Source of the DNA: Mycoplasmatota bacterium
GTDB taxonomy: Bacteria > Bacillota_I > Bacilli_A > Haloplasmatales > Haloplasmataceae
NCBI GenBank assembly: GCA_018394295.1
Contig: CP074573.1
Coordinates: 558,001-622,000 of the forward strand
Direction of reading: 5' to 3'
Length of the DNA: 64,000 nt
Shown: positions 16,575 through 25,270 of the stretch, piece by piece
Position numbering within the stretch: position 1 is the first letter of the stretch
Layout of the letters: each line of letters starts with the position of its first letter
The notes under the pieces: model-generated
The model's database searches: none
Seen by the model: only the letters and a program-made list of their open reading frames with translations
What the model was told of the DNA's origin: nothing
Translations under genes and position numbers: made by a program

Positions 16575-18119
16575 ATGAAGAAGATTTGTTTAACAATTAT
16601 ATTATCTTTATTACTATTAATATCAGGTTGTACGATTAGTCAAAATACAACCACTAATAGTAGTACTACTACTACTGAAAGTAGTATGACAACAAGTGAA
16701 CAGACAACAACTACGATACAAGATGATACTATTTCTAATGTGATTAATGTAATTGATTATAATGATAATAGAAGTGTAATTGTAGTAGGAGTGATTACCG
16801 CAATTGATGAATGGGGTAACTTCTTTGTACAGGATAGTACAGGAGGAATTTATGTCTCTGGAAGTAATCAACTTGGTTTAACATTAGATAAATCCTTTAT
16901 TGGAAATGAAGTGAAAATATTAGGTGTTAAAAAAGTTGTAAATGAGATTATCCAAATTGAATTGCAGTCGCTTGATAGTATTGAAACTCTAAATCAACAA
17001 GGTGTTATGCCTAATCCACTAATTGTCTCTGATTTTAGTACATTAAACTTATATGAAGGTCGTTTAATTACCTTGATAAATGTTAATATTGGAGAAAAAT
17101 TAGAAAATGCAACACAGATAAAAAATCAAAATCGATCTGTAATCGCAAGATTTTTTGGTGGTCCTAATGTTTCAAATCGTGATTTTGTTGATGTGACAGG
17201 GGTATTTTATCATTCTAGTACAGCTGGTGATTTAATCATTATTAATAATAATGGTGATGTAGTTGAAAGTGTTTATATTACAGATGAAAATAAATTAAAT
17301 AAAGCTTATAATCAATTTACGATTCCTAATGAAATTACTTTGGATTATTTATTACCAAATAGATACGATGATGAAATTATGATTTCATGGACAACTGACT
17401 CTAAAGATGTGTTAATTAAGGATAATTATATAGAAAAACTCAATAATCTAACCACTAATCTTACGATTAACTTGGTTGCTAGAATGTCAATTGGTAGTGA
17501 ATTATCAATTGAAAAAGAATTTACTGTAAAATTAGTTGAAGAAACTTATTGGAGTTTAGCTTTAACTGAAAACTTCTATTATGATGGTCCTCAATTTCCT
17601 ACAGAAGACTTAAGTGTTGATTTCTGGAATAGAGGTGGGGGCCTACTAAAAGTTGACTTTATTGGATGTGTAGATGGAGATACTGCCTATTTTTATGTTA
17701 CTCAACCAGAGGGTTCTAAAGAGCGTGAGACTGTTCGATTCTTCGCAGTTGATACTGAAGAGACCCATCATCCTAAATTAGGAGCTGAAGAATGGGGGTA
17801 TCCAGCAAGTGATTATACATGTCATATATTAACTAACGGAAGTAATTTTTATCTAGAATCTGATACAGTAGATGGTCCACGAGGTGTTCATGGCAGATTA
17901 TTAGGATGGATATGGGTAGATGGACAATTACTACAATATAATCTAATTTCTTTAGGTTTAGCTGAAGCAAAATATACCCGTTTTACAGGAGAACCTGCAA
18001 CCTATGATATTTTACTCGAAGAAGAAGAAGCTGATGCCAAGGCACGTCATGTTGGTAAATGGAGCAATTTACTAGATCCTTACTGGGATTATGAAGAAAA
18101 TGCTCCAAAAGGTTGGTAA
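16575..18119 (+). CDS. Surface lipoprotein nuclease: OB-like and Ig-like modules with C-terminal SNase domain
   Basis: A 514-residue lipoprotein (lipobox LISGC, Cys19) with a Ser/Thr stalk. Residues about 55-215 are an OB-like module (GNFFVQDSTGGIYVSG), and about 220-320 an Ig-like module (IMISWTTDSKDVLI). Residues about 355-510 are an SNase-like domain: GCVDGDTAYFYV, VRFFAVDTEETHHP with the expected Arg, Asp and Glu, and GRLLGWIWVDGQ with the second Arg. The domain order is the reverse of the 11.6 kb nuclease. Both appear catalytically complete. It has its own promoter and is followed by a strong hairpin. I infer extracellular nucleic-acid cleavage. Confidence 0.82.
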   Translation: MKKICLTIILSLLLLISGCTISQNTTTNSSTTTTESSMTTSEQTTTTIQDDTISNVINVIDYNDNRSVIVVGVITAIDEWGNFFVQDSTGGIYVSGSNQLGLTLDKSFIGNEVKILGVKKVVNEIIQIELQSLDSIETLNQQGVMPNPLIVSDFSTLNLYEGRLITLINVNIGEKLENATQIKNQNRSVIARFFGGPNVSNRDFVDVTGVFYHSSTAGDLIIINNNGDVVESVYITDENKLNKAYNQFTIPNEITLDYLLPNRYDDEIMISWTTDSKDVLIKDNYIEKLNNLTTNLTINLVARMSIGSELSIEKEFTVKLVEETYWSLALTENFYYDGPQFPTEDLSVDFWNRGGGLLKVDFIGCVDGDTAYFYVTQPEGSKERETVRFFAVDTEETHHPKLGAEEWGYPASDYTCHILTNGSNFYLESDTVDGPRGVHGRLLGWIWVDGQLLQYNLISLGLAEAKYTRFTGEPATYDILLEEEEADAKARHVGKWSNLLDPYWDYEENAPKGW

Positions 18120-18140
18120 AATTTCTTAATACATGGTATT

Positions 18141-18180
18141 ATATAGTGTTAATAGGATATTTATTTTATTAACACTATAT
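18141..18180 (+). terminator. Long hairpin after the nuclease gene
   Basis: ATATAGTGTTAATA (18141-18154) pairs perfectly with TATTAACACTATAT (18167-18180), 14 bp. A short T-rich stretch follows. It is 20 bp from the next start codon. Confidence 0.65.
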
Positions 18181-18199
18181 TTATATAAATGGAGGAATT

Positions 18200-19153
18200 A
18201 TGGTACAGAAACAAATACTTGATAAAATAAAAGAATATAAGACTATTATTATTCATCATCATGTGAATCCTGACCCGGATTGTATCGGTTCACAATTAGG
18301 ATTAAAATATATCTTAGAAGCATCATTTGAAGATAAGAATATTTATGCAGTAGGGAAAAACACAGAAAGAACAAAATTCATGGGTTCAATGGATACGATT
18401 TCTGATGATCTATACAAAGATGCATTAGTGATTATTGTTGATGTTGGGGATAAAAGAAGAATTGATGATGAGAGATTTATACAAGGAAAAGAAGTGATAA
18501 AAATCGACCATCATCCACTTTCAGAAGAATTTTGTGTTATTGAATGGGTAGATACAACTTATGCTGCAGCAACAGAAATGATTATTGATTTATATATTAA
18601 TAATAAAGAAAAGTTAGTTATGACAGAAGATGCTGCTAAAGTATTATATGCTGGCATGCTAACAGATACAGGACGTTTCTATTACAATAGTGTATCAGAA
18701 AGAACATTAAGATATGGTGCTGAAGTTTATCAATTTGGATTCGATAAACAAGACTTATATGCTAACTTATATTATAAATCAATTGAAGAGTTAAAATTCA
18801 CAGGTTATTTGATGGCTAATTTTCAAGTAACAGAAAATGGACTTGGCTATATGAAAATTACCCAAGAAATATTAGATGAATTTAAAGTACCAACTGATTT
18901 TGCATCAGGTATGGTAAATACCCTTGCTAATATTAAAGAAATCATAATGTGGATGTTTTTTACTGATGATAAAGAATTAGGGAAAATTAGAACTAGTTTT
19001 CGCTCAAGAGGACCTATTGTTAATAAATTAGCAGCGAAATATGGCGGTGGTGGTCATATTTGGGCGAGCGGAACATTAGCTGATAGTTGGGAAACAGTGG
19101 ATCAAATTATTCAAGAAGCTGATTTATTGTGTATAGAATTTAAAAAACAGTAA
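18200..19153 (+). CDS. DHH family phosphoesterase, NrnA-like (copy 1)
   Basis: A 317-residue cytoplasmic phosphoesterase of the DHH-DHHA1 family that includes NrnA, which degrades short oligonucleotides (nanoRNase) and dephosphorylates pAp. Motif I is HHHVNPDPDCIGSQ near residue 16. VDVGDKRRIDD and the DHH motif IDHHP follow. TDTGRFYY is motif IV. The C-terminal DHHA1 domain has RSRGPIVNKLAAKYGGGGH with the GGGH loop. All metal-binding positions look present. The start follows GGAGGAA. The next gene is a paralogue 19 bp away, so this is a tandem duplication in one transcript. In this context it could finish off oligonucleotides released by the surface nucleases. Confidence 0.88.
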   Translation: MVQKQILDKIKEYKTIIIHHHVNPDPDCIGSQLGLKYILEASFEDKNIYAVGKNTERTKFMGSMDTISDDLYKDALVIIVDVGDKRRIDDERFIQGKEVIKIDHHPLSEEFCVIEWVDTTYAAATEMIIDLYINNKEKLVMTEDAAKVLYAGMLTDTGRFYYNSVSERTLRYGAEVYQFGFDKQDLYANLYYKSIEELKFTGYLMANFQVTENGLGYMKITQEILDEFKVPTDFASGMVNTLANIKEIIMWMFFTDDKELGKIRTSFRSRGPIVNKLAAKYGGGGHIWASGTLADSWETVDQIIQEADLLCIEFKKQ

Positions 19154-19172
19154 AACTTTAGGGAGAGATAAA

Positions 19173-20132
19173 ATGATTCAAAAACAAATAATTAAGTTAA
19201 TTGAAGAATATGATACAATTATTATTCATCATCACATTAATCCAGACCCTGATTGTATAGGTTCCCAATTAGGATTAAAATATATGATTAATCATACCTA
19301 TCCTAATAAATTAGTGTATGCCGTAGGAAATCATGCAGAGAGAACGGAATTTTTAGGGGATTTAGATGATGTATCAGATGATACATATTCTGAGGCTTTA
19401 GTAATCATTGTTGATGTAGGTGACAAAGCAAGAATTGATGATAATCGCTTTTTAAATGGGAAAGCACTGATTAAAATTGATCATCATCCACAAACTGAAG
19501 TTTTCGCTGATATTGAATGGGTAGATACCTCATTTGCTTCTGTCACTGAAATGATAATTGATCTCTATCTTCGTAGCAATAAAAAACTAAAAATGACGGA
19601 AGAAGCTGCTAGAGTACTATATGCTGGTACATTAACTGATACTGGAAGATTTTATCATAGTAATGTAACAGCTCGTTCACTTAAATACGGTGCTGAATTA
19701 TACCAATACAACTTTGATAAACAAGCTTTATATGCTGATATCTATTATCAATCAATTGAAGAATTAAAGTTTAAAGGCTATATATTAAATCGTTTTAGTC
19801 ATACAACAAATGGATTAGGTTTTATGAAACTAAATGATGAATTATTAGAAACGTTTAATATCAAACCAGAATATGCTTCATCAGAAGTAAATGTTTTAGC
19901 GAACATTAAAGAAATTATTACCTGGATTTTCTTTATTGAATATAAAGAAACAGGTAAAATTAGAGTTGAATTTCGCTCAAGAGGACCAATTGTTAATGGT
20001 CTTGCTAAAAAATATGGTGGCGGTGGTCACAATTGGGCAAGTGGTGCTCTAGTTGATTCTTGGGAAAAAGTCGATAATATTATTAAAGATGCTGATGAAA
20101 TTTGTTTTGATTTTACCCATTCTGGGGAATAA
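19173..20132 (+). CDS. DHH family phosphoesterase, NrnA-like (copy 2)
   Basis: A 319-residue paralogue of the preceding gene, alignable along its whole length. Its motifs are HHHINPDPDCIGSQ, VDVGDKARIDD, IDHHPQTEVF, TDTGRFYH and RSRGPIVNGLAKKYGGGGH. Differences are spread evenly and the active site is kept in both, so the duplication is not recent and both copies are probably functional. They may differ in substrate (RNA or DNA oligomers, or pAp) or act as a heterodimer. AGGGAGAG precedes ATG 19173. A strong terminator closes the pair. Confidence 0.88.
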   Translation: MIQKQIIKLIEEYDTIIIHHHINPDPDCIGSQLGLKYMINHTYPNKLVYAVGNHAERTEFLGDLDDVSDDTYSEALVIIVDVGDKARIDDNRFLNGKALIKIDHHPQTEVFADIEWVDTSFASVTEMIIDLYLRSNKKLKMTEEAARVLYAGTLTDTGRFYHSNVTARSLKYGAELYQYNFDKQALYADIYYQSIEELKFKGYILNRFSHTTNGLGFMKLNDELLETFNIKPEYASSEVNVLANIKEIITWIFFIEYKETGKIRVEFRSRGPIVNGLAKKYGGGGHNWASGALVDSWEKVDNIIKDADEICFDFTHSGE

Positions 20133-20147
20133 TTGTTTATTAATAAA

Positions 20148-20183
20148 AAAGAGAGTGATTTTTAGTAATCACTCTCTTTATTT
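20148..20183 (+). terminator. Intrinsic terminator after the DHH pair
   Basis: AAAGAGAGTGATT (20148-20160) pairs with AATCACTCTCTTT (20167-20179), followed by ATTT. Confidence 0.88.
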
Positions 20184-20242
20184 ATGCATAAACTTATATA
20201 TATAACGATTAATTTGTTGAACATGTTCTATAGGAGGGAAAT

Positions 20243-21208
20243 ATGAAAATAAAAGAGATTTGTGAAATAAGTTCTCGTGGTATTTTATTTACTTATGAAT
20301 TTGGAGATTCAGTGTATTTAATAAATACACAAGATAAACTCATTTTATGTGATACTAGTGAAGGTAAAAAGGAAATGGAGTATGTCAAACAATATATTAA
20401 AGATAAAGAAATTTCTCATAAACCACTCTTCATTTTTAATTCACATTCTGATTGGGATCATATTAGGGGAAACGACTCATTTATAAATCCTTATATTATT
20501 GGTCATACTACTTGTCGAGAACGAATAAAAGAAAGAGCTGATTTAGATTTAGAAATATTTCCTCATTCTCCTGATAACAATATTGAAATTAAATTACCTA
20601 ATATTACGTTTCAAGAGAGATTAGTTTTTGAAGAAGATGATATTGAATTTATTTATACACCAGGGCATACCGTTTGTTCTGCTACTTGTTATGACCATAA
20701 AGACAAAGTGATGTATGTAGGTGATTTAATGGAATATCCAATACCAGTTATAAATAGTTTATACCTAGAAGCATACATTCAATCATTAGAAACCATTAAA
20801 CGATTAAGTCCTCAAATCATAATTACCAGTCATTCTAAAATTGTTTCAAATGATTTAATTGATAAACATATAAATTATTTACAGGATGTTTTGTCTGGAA
20901 AATACTTAACCTCCATAAGTGAAATTGCTCCCATTAGACATGGACTTAATCTCAAAAATTTGTTAATATTAAAATACGATGAAAAAGTGAAAGAAAAATT
21001 AGGGTATCAATTTGAATATAAATCATATAAATTGCATTTATGGGACTATATAAGTACTAAACACAAATTTCAGTATAAACAACTGTGGGATATTTCAGAT
21101 ATAAGTATACATGATTTAAAACAAGATTTAGAAGAGTACCTAGAAAATATCCAGGAAAATTCTGAATTATATTATAGAAAGAGTAATCAACAAGACCAAT
21201 GGTCTTAA
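20243..21208 (+). CDS. MBL-fold metallo-hydrolase
   Basis: A 321-residue metallo-beta-lactamase fold protein. The metal motif reads NSHSDWDHIRG (HxxxDH at about residues 74-80). YTPGHTVCSATCYD supplies the next His near 140, YVGDLMEYP the bridging Asp, and TSHSKI a late His. The last about 110 residues, after the fold, are charged and helical, perhaps for substrate or partner binding. No signal peptide is seen, so it is cytoplasmic. The family covers hydrolysis of esters, lactones, phosphodiesters and nucleic acids, and I cannot choose. It starts after AGGAGGG, and a metallophosphoesterase follows 32 bp downstream. Confidence 0.8.
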   Translation: MKIKEICEISSRGILFTYEFGDSVYLINTQDKLILCDTSEGKKEMEYVKQYIKDKEISHKPLFIFNSHSDWDHIRGNDSFINPYIIGHTTCRERIKERADLDLEIFPHSPDNNIEIKLPNITFQERLVFEEDDIEFIYTPGHTVCSATCYDHKDKVMYVGDLMEYPIPVINSLYLEAYIQSLETIKRLSPQIIITSHSKIVSNDLIDKHINYLQDVLSGKYLTSISEIAPIRHGLNLKNLLILKYDEKVKEKLGYQFEYKSYKLHLWDYISTKHKFQYKQLWDISDISIHDLKQDLEEYLENIQENSELYYRKSNQQDQWS

Positions 21209-21240
21209 TTTAAATAGCTTAAACGAAGAGTGGAATTGAT

Positions 21241-22047
21241 ATGAATTGGATTAATGTAATTTTTTTATTAATAATTATATTTCTATTAATGTTTTTATAT
21301 ACATTTATTGAACGGTATTGGATACAAATAAAGCATTATAAGATTAAGATGAGGAAGAAATCATTTGCTGGGTTCAAAATCGTTTTTTTAAGTGATATCC
21401 ATCATTCTAAAATCGTGACAAAAAGATATATCAAAAATATTGTTGAAAAAGTAAATGAACTAAAACCTGATATAATTATATTAGGTGGCGATTATGTAAG
21501 TAGTGAATTAAAATATGTTGGACCTGTATTTGATGAATTAAAGCGATTGAATGCTTCAAAAGGTGTTTATGGAGTCTTAGGTAATCATGATATTTATGTG
21601 TCTAAAGATAAGGTTTTAACTGCGATGAAAAACGCCAATATTAAACCATTAGATAATCAGTCTTATTGGATTAATCATCTAAATGATCACATTAAATTAG
21701 GTGGGGTTTCAGATTTTTTATATGATAAACCTGATATATCTAATACGATTAGTGATGTTTCATCAGATGATTTTGTTATTTTAGTTTCACATAATCCTGA
21801 TTATATAGAAGAAATTAAAAATTATCCAATTGATTTAATGTTAAGTGGGCACACACATGGTGGGCAAGTTACTATTTTTGGAATGTATGCTCCTTATATT
21901 CCTTCGAATTATCATCAAAAATTTCGTTCTGGTTTAAAGACAATAAATGAGATAAAACTCATCATTACCAACGGAGTAGGGGTTGTGGGGTTACCAATTC
22001 GTTTTTTTGCCAGACCCCAAATTGTGATGATTGAATTAAAAAATTAA
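21241..22047 (+). CDS. Membrane-anchored metallophosphoesterase (YkuE/YaeI-like)
   Basis: A 268-residue calcineurin-like phosphoesterase. An N-terminal helix (about residues 5-22, IFLLIIIFLLMFLYTF) anchors it. The metal motifs appear in order: FLSDIHHS, LGGDYV, LGNHDIY, VSHNPDY and SGHTHGGQ. Related proteins include YkuE-type enzymes near the membrane. The substrate is unknown. It is probably cotranscribed with the MBL-fold gene, and a palindromic terminator shared with the convergent gene follows. Confidence 0.85.
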   Translation: MNWINVIFLLIIIFLLMFLYTFIERYWIQIKHYKIKMRKKSFAGFKIVFLSDIHHSKIVTKRYIKNIVEKVNELKPDIIILGGDYVSSELKYVGPVFDELKRLNASKGVYGVLGNHDIYVSKDKVLTAMKNANIKPLDNQSYWINHLNDHIKLGGVSDFLYDKPDISNTISDVSSDDFVILVSHNPDYIEEIKNYPIDLMLSGHTHGGQVTIFGMYAPYIPSNYHQKFRSGLKTINEIKLIITNGVGVVGLPIRFFARPQIVMIELKN

Positions 22048-22070
22048 TTTTATATCCTTTCATAATCCAA

Positions 22071-22106
22071 AAAATAATACACATGAATTCATGTGTATTA
22101 TTTTTT
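22071..22106 (+). terminator. Bidirectional terminator between convergent genes
   Basis: A near-perfect palindrome centred on GAATTC: AATAATACACATGAA on the left and its complement on the right, flanked by A-runs and T-runs, so it can terminate in both directions. Confidence 0.9.
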
Positions 22107-22169
22107 TAGATTGAGGATGAAATATAGAGATATAACATTTATATTTAAATAATATAATAATCATTAAAC

Positions 22170-23894
22170 TCATCTATGGTGTTGATTGAATTGACCAATC
22201 TTGTTTAATAAATGATTCATAATTTCTGTCTTCATTTCATCAATTGAAGCATCTAAATCTATATCTGATAAAATCATGTGTCTAATCATTTCTTGTCTTT
22301 CAACAGATAATCTATTCCAAATCTCAAGATCTAATTCAGAGACGACATTATTGAATAAGTCAATCACTTCTTGTTCAATGATAAATTCATGATCATCTTT
22401 ATGTTGGTGACTACGTTCTTGATATCGGTCTTTATATTGATTTAGGTTATCAAATAAATCTGCATGTTCTTTCCCTAACTCTTCTTTTATTACATCAGTA
22501 ATTTGTTTAAGAATTTCATCATATTCTTCTATGTCAAATTCGCCATTTTCAATTTGTTCATTAATTCTAGTTTGTATAATTTCAATTTGTTCATCAGTTA
22601 AAGTAATACCAATAAATTGTAGTCTTTGAATAACTTTATCGATTGTTACATTAACAGTTTCTTGTGGATTTCCTAATAAGCAACTTATTACTTCAATGGT
22701 TTCTTCACTTAATTGACTAGTATCTATAAGTGATAGGTCTATAGAAACTAATTTATCTTGTAACTCTGTTTTAATGTATTTTGTTATTTCTAATTTCATT
22801 TGTTCGTAGTCATTTCGATTTAATTCATTTTCTTCAATTTTAGTAATAATAGCTTCTTTCATATCATTGACTTGTGATACTATTGTTTCTTTGTCTTCAA
22901 TGGAAATAAATTCTTGTTCAACAAGTATATCTAAAACTTCTAGATGAAGAGTTGTTTTATTGTTAATTAGTACTATGATTTCATTTTTTCTTTCTTCTAG
23001 TCGATTGTTAATATTTTCTTTAACTCTGTTTTGGATTTCTTCTCGTCGTTGTTGAACTTGTTCTTTGATTTCATCTTTACGATCTTGTATCATATCTATA
23101 ATACGAGTTCTCATTTCATCTCTTACAGTGTCGCGATATTCTTTTATCTGTGTCATAACCTCTTCTTCTGTTATATATAACTCAGTTGCTAGTTTAGAAA
23201 AGTCTATTTCACCTAAATCATTATAAATATCTAACATTTTTAAATCTTCAATTGTTTTCCCAGTTATTGTTGATATACAGTTTAATTTTAAAATCTCTCC
23301 ATAACCATAACCTTGCTCTTTTAAAGCATCAATCTCATCATTTGTTAATCCTGATGCTATAGCAGTTAAATACGTTTTATTTTTAATCTCACTTATCTTA
23401 GCTTTTATTTCAGTGCTTATTTTTTCTTTTACTTTGTTTTTTAAAGCTTCGTCAGTATCTACTGTATGATTTAAACGGTCATGTAATTTTAACTTAGTTT
23501 TTTCAGATATTTTATTTTTAAAAATTAAGGTATTCATTTTTTTGTTTGCCTGATTTATTTTATCACTATAATCATCAAGAAGTTTATCTACATATTTAGT
23601 TACCTTATCTTCTGGTAGATCATTTAATTCACTCATTCTTTCTTCAGCGAACTTTAATAATAAATCAGCTTTTTTTGCTTCGTCTTTTGTTAACCATAAT
23701 CGGATATTTTCAAAACCCCTATCTAGAAAATAAATTGGACTATCAGGATTTATTCCTGCTTCAATCTCTATTTTTATCTCGCTATTATTTTCTGAATCTT
23801 GTGTTTCAGTTGTTGATTCTTGATTAGCACTAACACTTAACCCACCAGTTAAAAATAAACTACCGATTAGTAGACTAATAAATAATTTTTTCAT
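22170..23894 (-). CDS. Exported helical protein with DUF5667-like N-terminal domain
   Basis: A 574-residue secreted protein. A signal peptide (KKLFISLLIGSLFLTGGLSVSA) precedes a short acidic linker. Residues about 45-130 resemble DUF5667: GINPDSPIYFLDRGFENIRL, then KKADLLLKFAEERMSEL. The remainder is strongly helical and charged, with many Glu/Lys/Arg and long possible coiled coils (for example around 255-305 with repeated EEIQNRVKE-like heptads). Two segments in the middle resemble each other in the pattern 'EEVMTQI/EEYDEILKQI'. DUF5667 proteins have no agreed function. The protein is longer than most that I know of this type. GGAGGA precedes ATG. It is alone on the minus strand between convergent and divergent neighbours. 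Confidence 0.7.
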   Translation of the reverse strand: MKKLFISLLIGSLFLTGGLSVSANQESTTETQDSENNSEIKIEIEAGINPDSPIYFLDRGFENIRLWLTKDEAKKADLLLKFAEERMSELNDLPEDKVTKYVDKLLDDYSDKINQANKKMNTLIFKNKISEKTKLKLHDRLNHTVDTDEALKNKVKEKISTEIKAKISEIKNKTYLTAIASGLTNDEIDALKEQGYGYGEILKLNCISTITGKTIEDLKMLDIYNDLGEIDFSKLATELYITEEEVMTQIKEYRDTVRDEMRTRIIDMIQDRKDEIKEQVQQRREEIQNRVKENINNRLEERKNEIIVLINNKTTLHLEVLDILVEQEFISIEDKETIVSQVNDMKEAIITKIEENELNRNDYEQMKLEITKYIKTELQDKLVSIDLSLIDTSQLSEETIEVISCLLGNPQETVNVTIDKVIQRLQFIGITLTDEQIEIIQTRINEQIENGEFDIEEYDEILKQITDVIKEELGKEHADLFDNLNQYKDRYQERSHQHKDDHEFIIEQEVIDLFNNVVSELDLEIWNRLSVERQEMIRHMILSDIDLDASIDEMKTEIMNHLLNKIGQFNQHHR

Positions 23895-24007
23895 GATTAT
23901 TCCTCCACTCTATTTTATAGTTTCATTTTAGTGAATAAGAGTGATGATTAGGTGATGAAATAGTGTTTATTTTGTGATAAATAAATTGTGTATTAATATA
24001 ATAATAA

Positions 24008-24664
24008 TTGAAGGAGATAATTGGAGGGATTATTATCGATTACTATCAATATGGTAATACAGGTAAAGAAGTAAAGAAAATTCAATCTTTATTAGATAAA
24101 TTAGATTATGAACTTAAAGTTGATGGTATTTATGGAAAAAAAACAAAAGATGCGGTAATTCTATATCAAGTGAATAAGCAGTTAACAATTGATGGAATAG
24201 TTGGACCTGAAACATTAGAGCATTTGTTAATTGATAATGGAGTAAAAAAGGATGTAGCATATATTAATAGTCGTGATTTTTATAGTCAAACAGATTATCT
24301 AATTTATTCTAATTTAGAGAAACATTTAGTATCAATTTTTAAAGGCTCTAATAAAAGTTGGGAACTTATTAAAACATATTTAGCAACCATCGGGAAACCT
24401 TCTACACCAACAATTAAAGGGATATTTACAATAAAAGCAAAAGGTCCTGGATATGGAGGGATTAAAAACGGATTTAAAGTGAAATGGTATACACAATTTT
24501 ATCGTAATTATTTATTTCATTCGATATTATTTAATTTAAATGGGACAGTTTTTGATGATAGATTGGGGATGGATTTATCTGATGGATGTATTCGTTTAAA
24601 AGCAGAAGATGCTAAATATATATATGATAAAATACCCTATGGTACTTTAGTCATCATACAATAG
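24008..24664 (+). CDS. Peptidoglycan-binding and L,D-transpeptidase (YkuD) protein without visible signal peptide
   Basis: Residues about 12-75 form a peptidoglycan-binding type 1 domain (YGNTGKEVKKIQSLLDKLDY, then VDGIYGKKTKDAV and IDGIVGPETL). Residues about 90-218 form a YkuD transpeptidase domain ending in DLSDGCIRL, where Cys is the nucleophile (family motif SxGC[IV]R). The family cross-links or attaches proteins to peptidoglycan outside the membrane. Oddly, the frame is closed by TAA at 24005 and the first codon that can start is TTG 24008, or ATT near 24032 placed well after GGAGGG. Either way no signal peptide is encoded. Transcription diverges from the DUF5667 gene. The true start is unresolved. 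Confidence 0.75.
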   Translation: MKEIIGGIIIDYYQYGNTGKEVKKIQSLLDKLDYELKVDGIYGKKTKDAVILYQVNKQLTIDGIVGPETLEHLLIDNGVKKDVAYINSRDFYSQTDYLIYSNLEKHLVSIFKGSNKSWELIKTYLATIGKPSTPTIKGIFTIKAKGPGYGGIKNGFKVKWYTQFYRNYLFHSILFNLNGTVFDDRLGMDLSDGCIRLKAEDAKYIYDKIPYGTLVIIQ

Positions 24665-24931
24665 AAACTTGTGATGACAACTCAAGTCACAAAATTAATA
24701 GCTACATTTCTCTTAATGCATTTAAAATCTCACTTAAAATTTTGGATTCTACGTAGCTTTTTATTATATATTTATATTCTAAATTCTCTTATTTTTACTA
24801 TTATAAATTCAAACATTCCGTTAATAAAAAACAGTGTAGTACAAAATCGGAAGTGAAAAATGGATTAATCAAAGTCTAGCAATTTGCTGAGTATTAACTT
24901 TAAAACATCTATTAATAATAGTAAAAAAAAT

Positions 24932-24963
24932 AATAGGATGGCTCAATTGTCATCCTATTTTAA
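24932..24963 (+). terminator. Intrinsic terminator downstream of the transpeptidase gene
   Basis: AATAGGATG (24932-24940) pairs with CATCCTATT (24951-24959), followed by TTAA. Confidence 0.75.
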
Positions 24964-24968
24964 CTAGT

Positions 24969-25109
24969 ATAATTTTATATTCTGTTATTGAATTAATATT
25001 TATCGGTGCTATATATTCTTTATTAAAGCCCATTTTTACTAGTTTTATAATTATATTAGTAATTAATCTAATTAAAACTGGCTCTCTTATAGATAATACT
25101 AAAAAATAG
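24969..25109 (+). pseudogene. C-terminal fragment of a small membrane protein
   Basis: A 46-codon frame ending in TAG lacks any start codon or ribosome binding site, but reads like two membrane helices (LYSVIELIFIGAIYSLL and FIIILVINLI) with a polar tail ending DNTKK. It is probably the tail of a lost membrane protein. The family is not recognised. Confidence 0.3.
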
Positions 25110-25270
25110 TTGTTGTTTTGATTTAACTTTTTTATTTACCTTAATTAAATAAAAAAGCTCATTGAAATTAATTAGATTTCATATGAGTTTTATAAGTGTT
25201 AATTATCCAATTTGAGTAATAAAGATTTTCAACTAAAGTATGGTGTTAAAAATACTAATTTATAAACGAT

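Larger units (their letters stand above)
24857..25270. other. Intergenic region with two hairpins and a gene remnant
   Basis: The stretch after the transpeptidase holds no intact gene. It contains a terminator at 24932-24963, a coding remnant at 24969-25109 and an AT-rich hairpin near 25152-25190 (AAAGCTCAT with ATGAGTTTT). An open frame at 24671-24856 has no ribosome binding site and is probably noise. Confidence 0.45.

Noticed and set aside
20219-20228. GAACATGTTC as a possible LexA box
   Set aside because: LexA boxes of this group have four bases between GAAC and GTTC. Here there are two, and the downstream gene is not an SOS gene.
24671-24856. 61-codon frame after the L,D-transpeptidase
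   Set aside because: No ribosome binding site, biased to Ile/Leu/Ser by AT-richness, and no recognisable motif.
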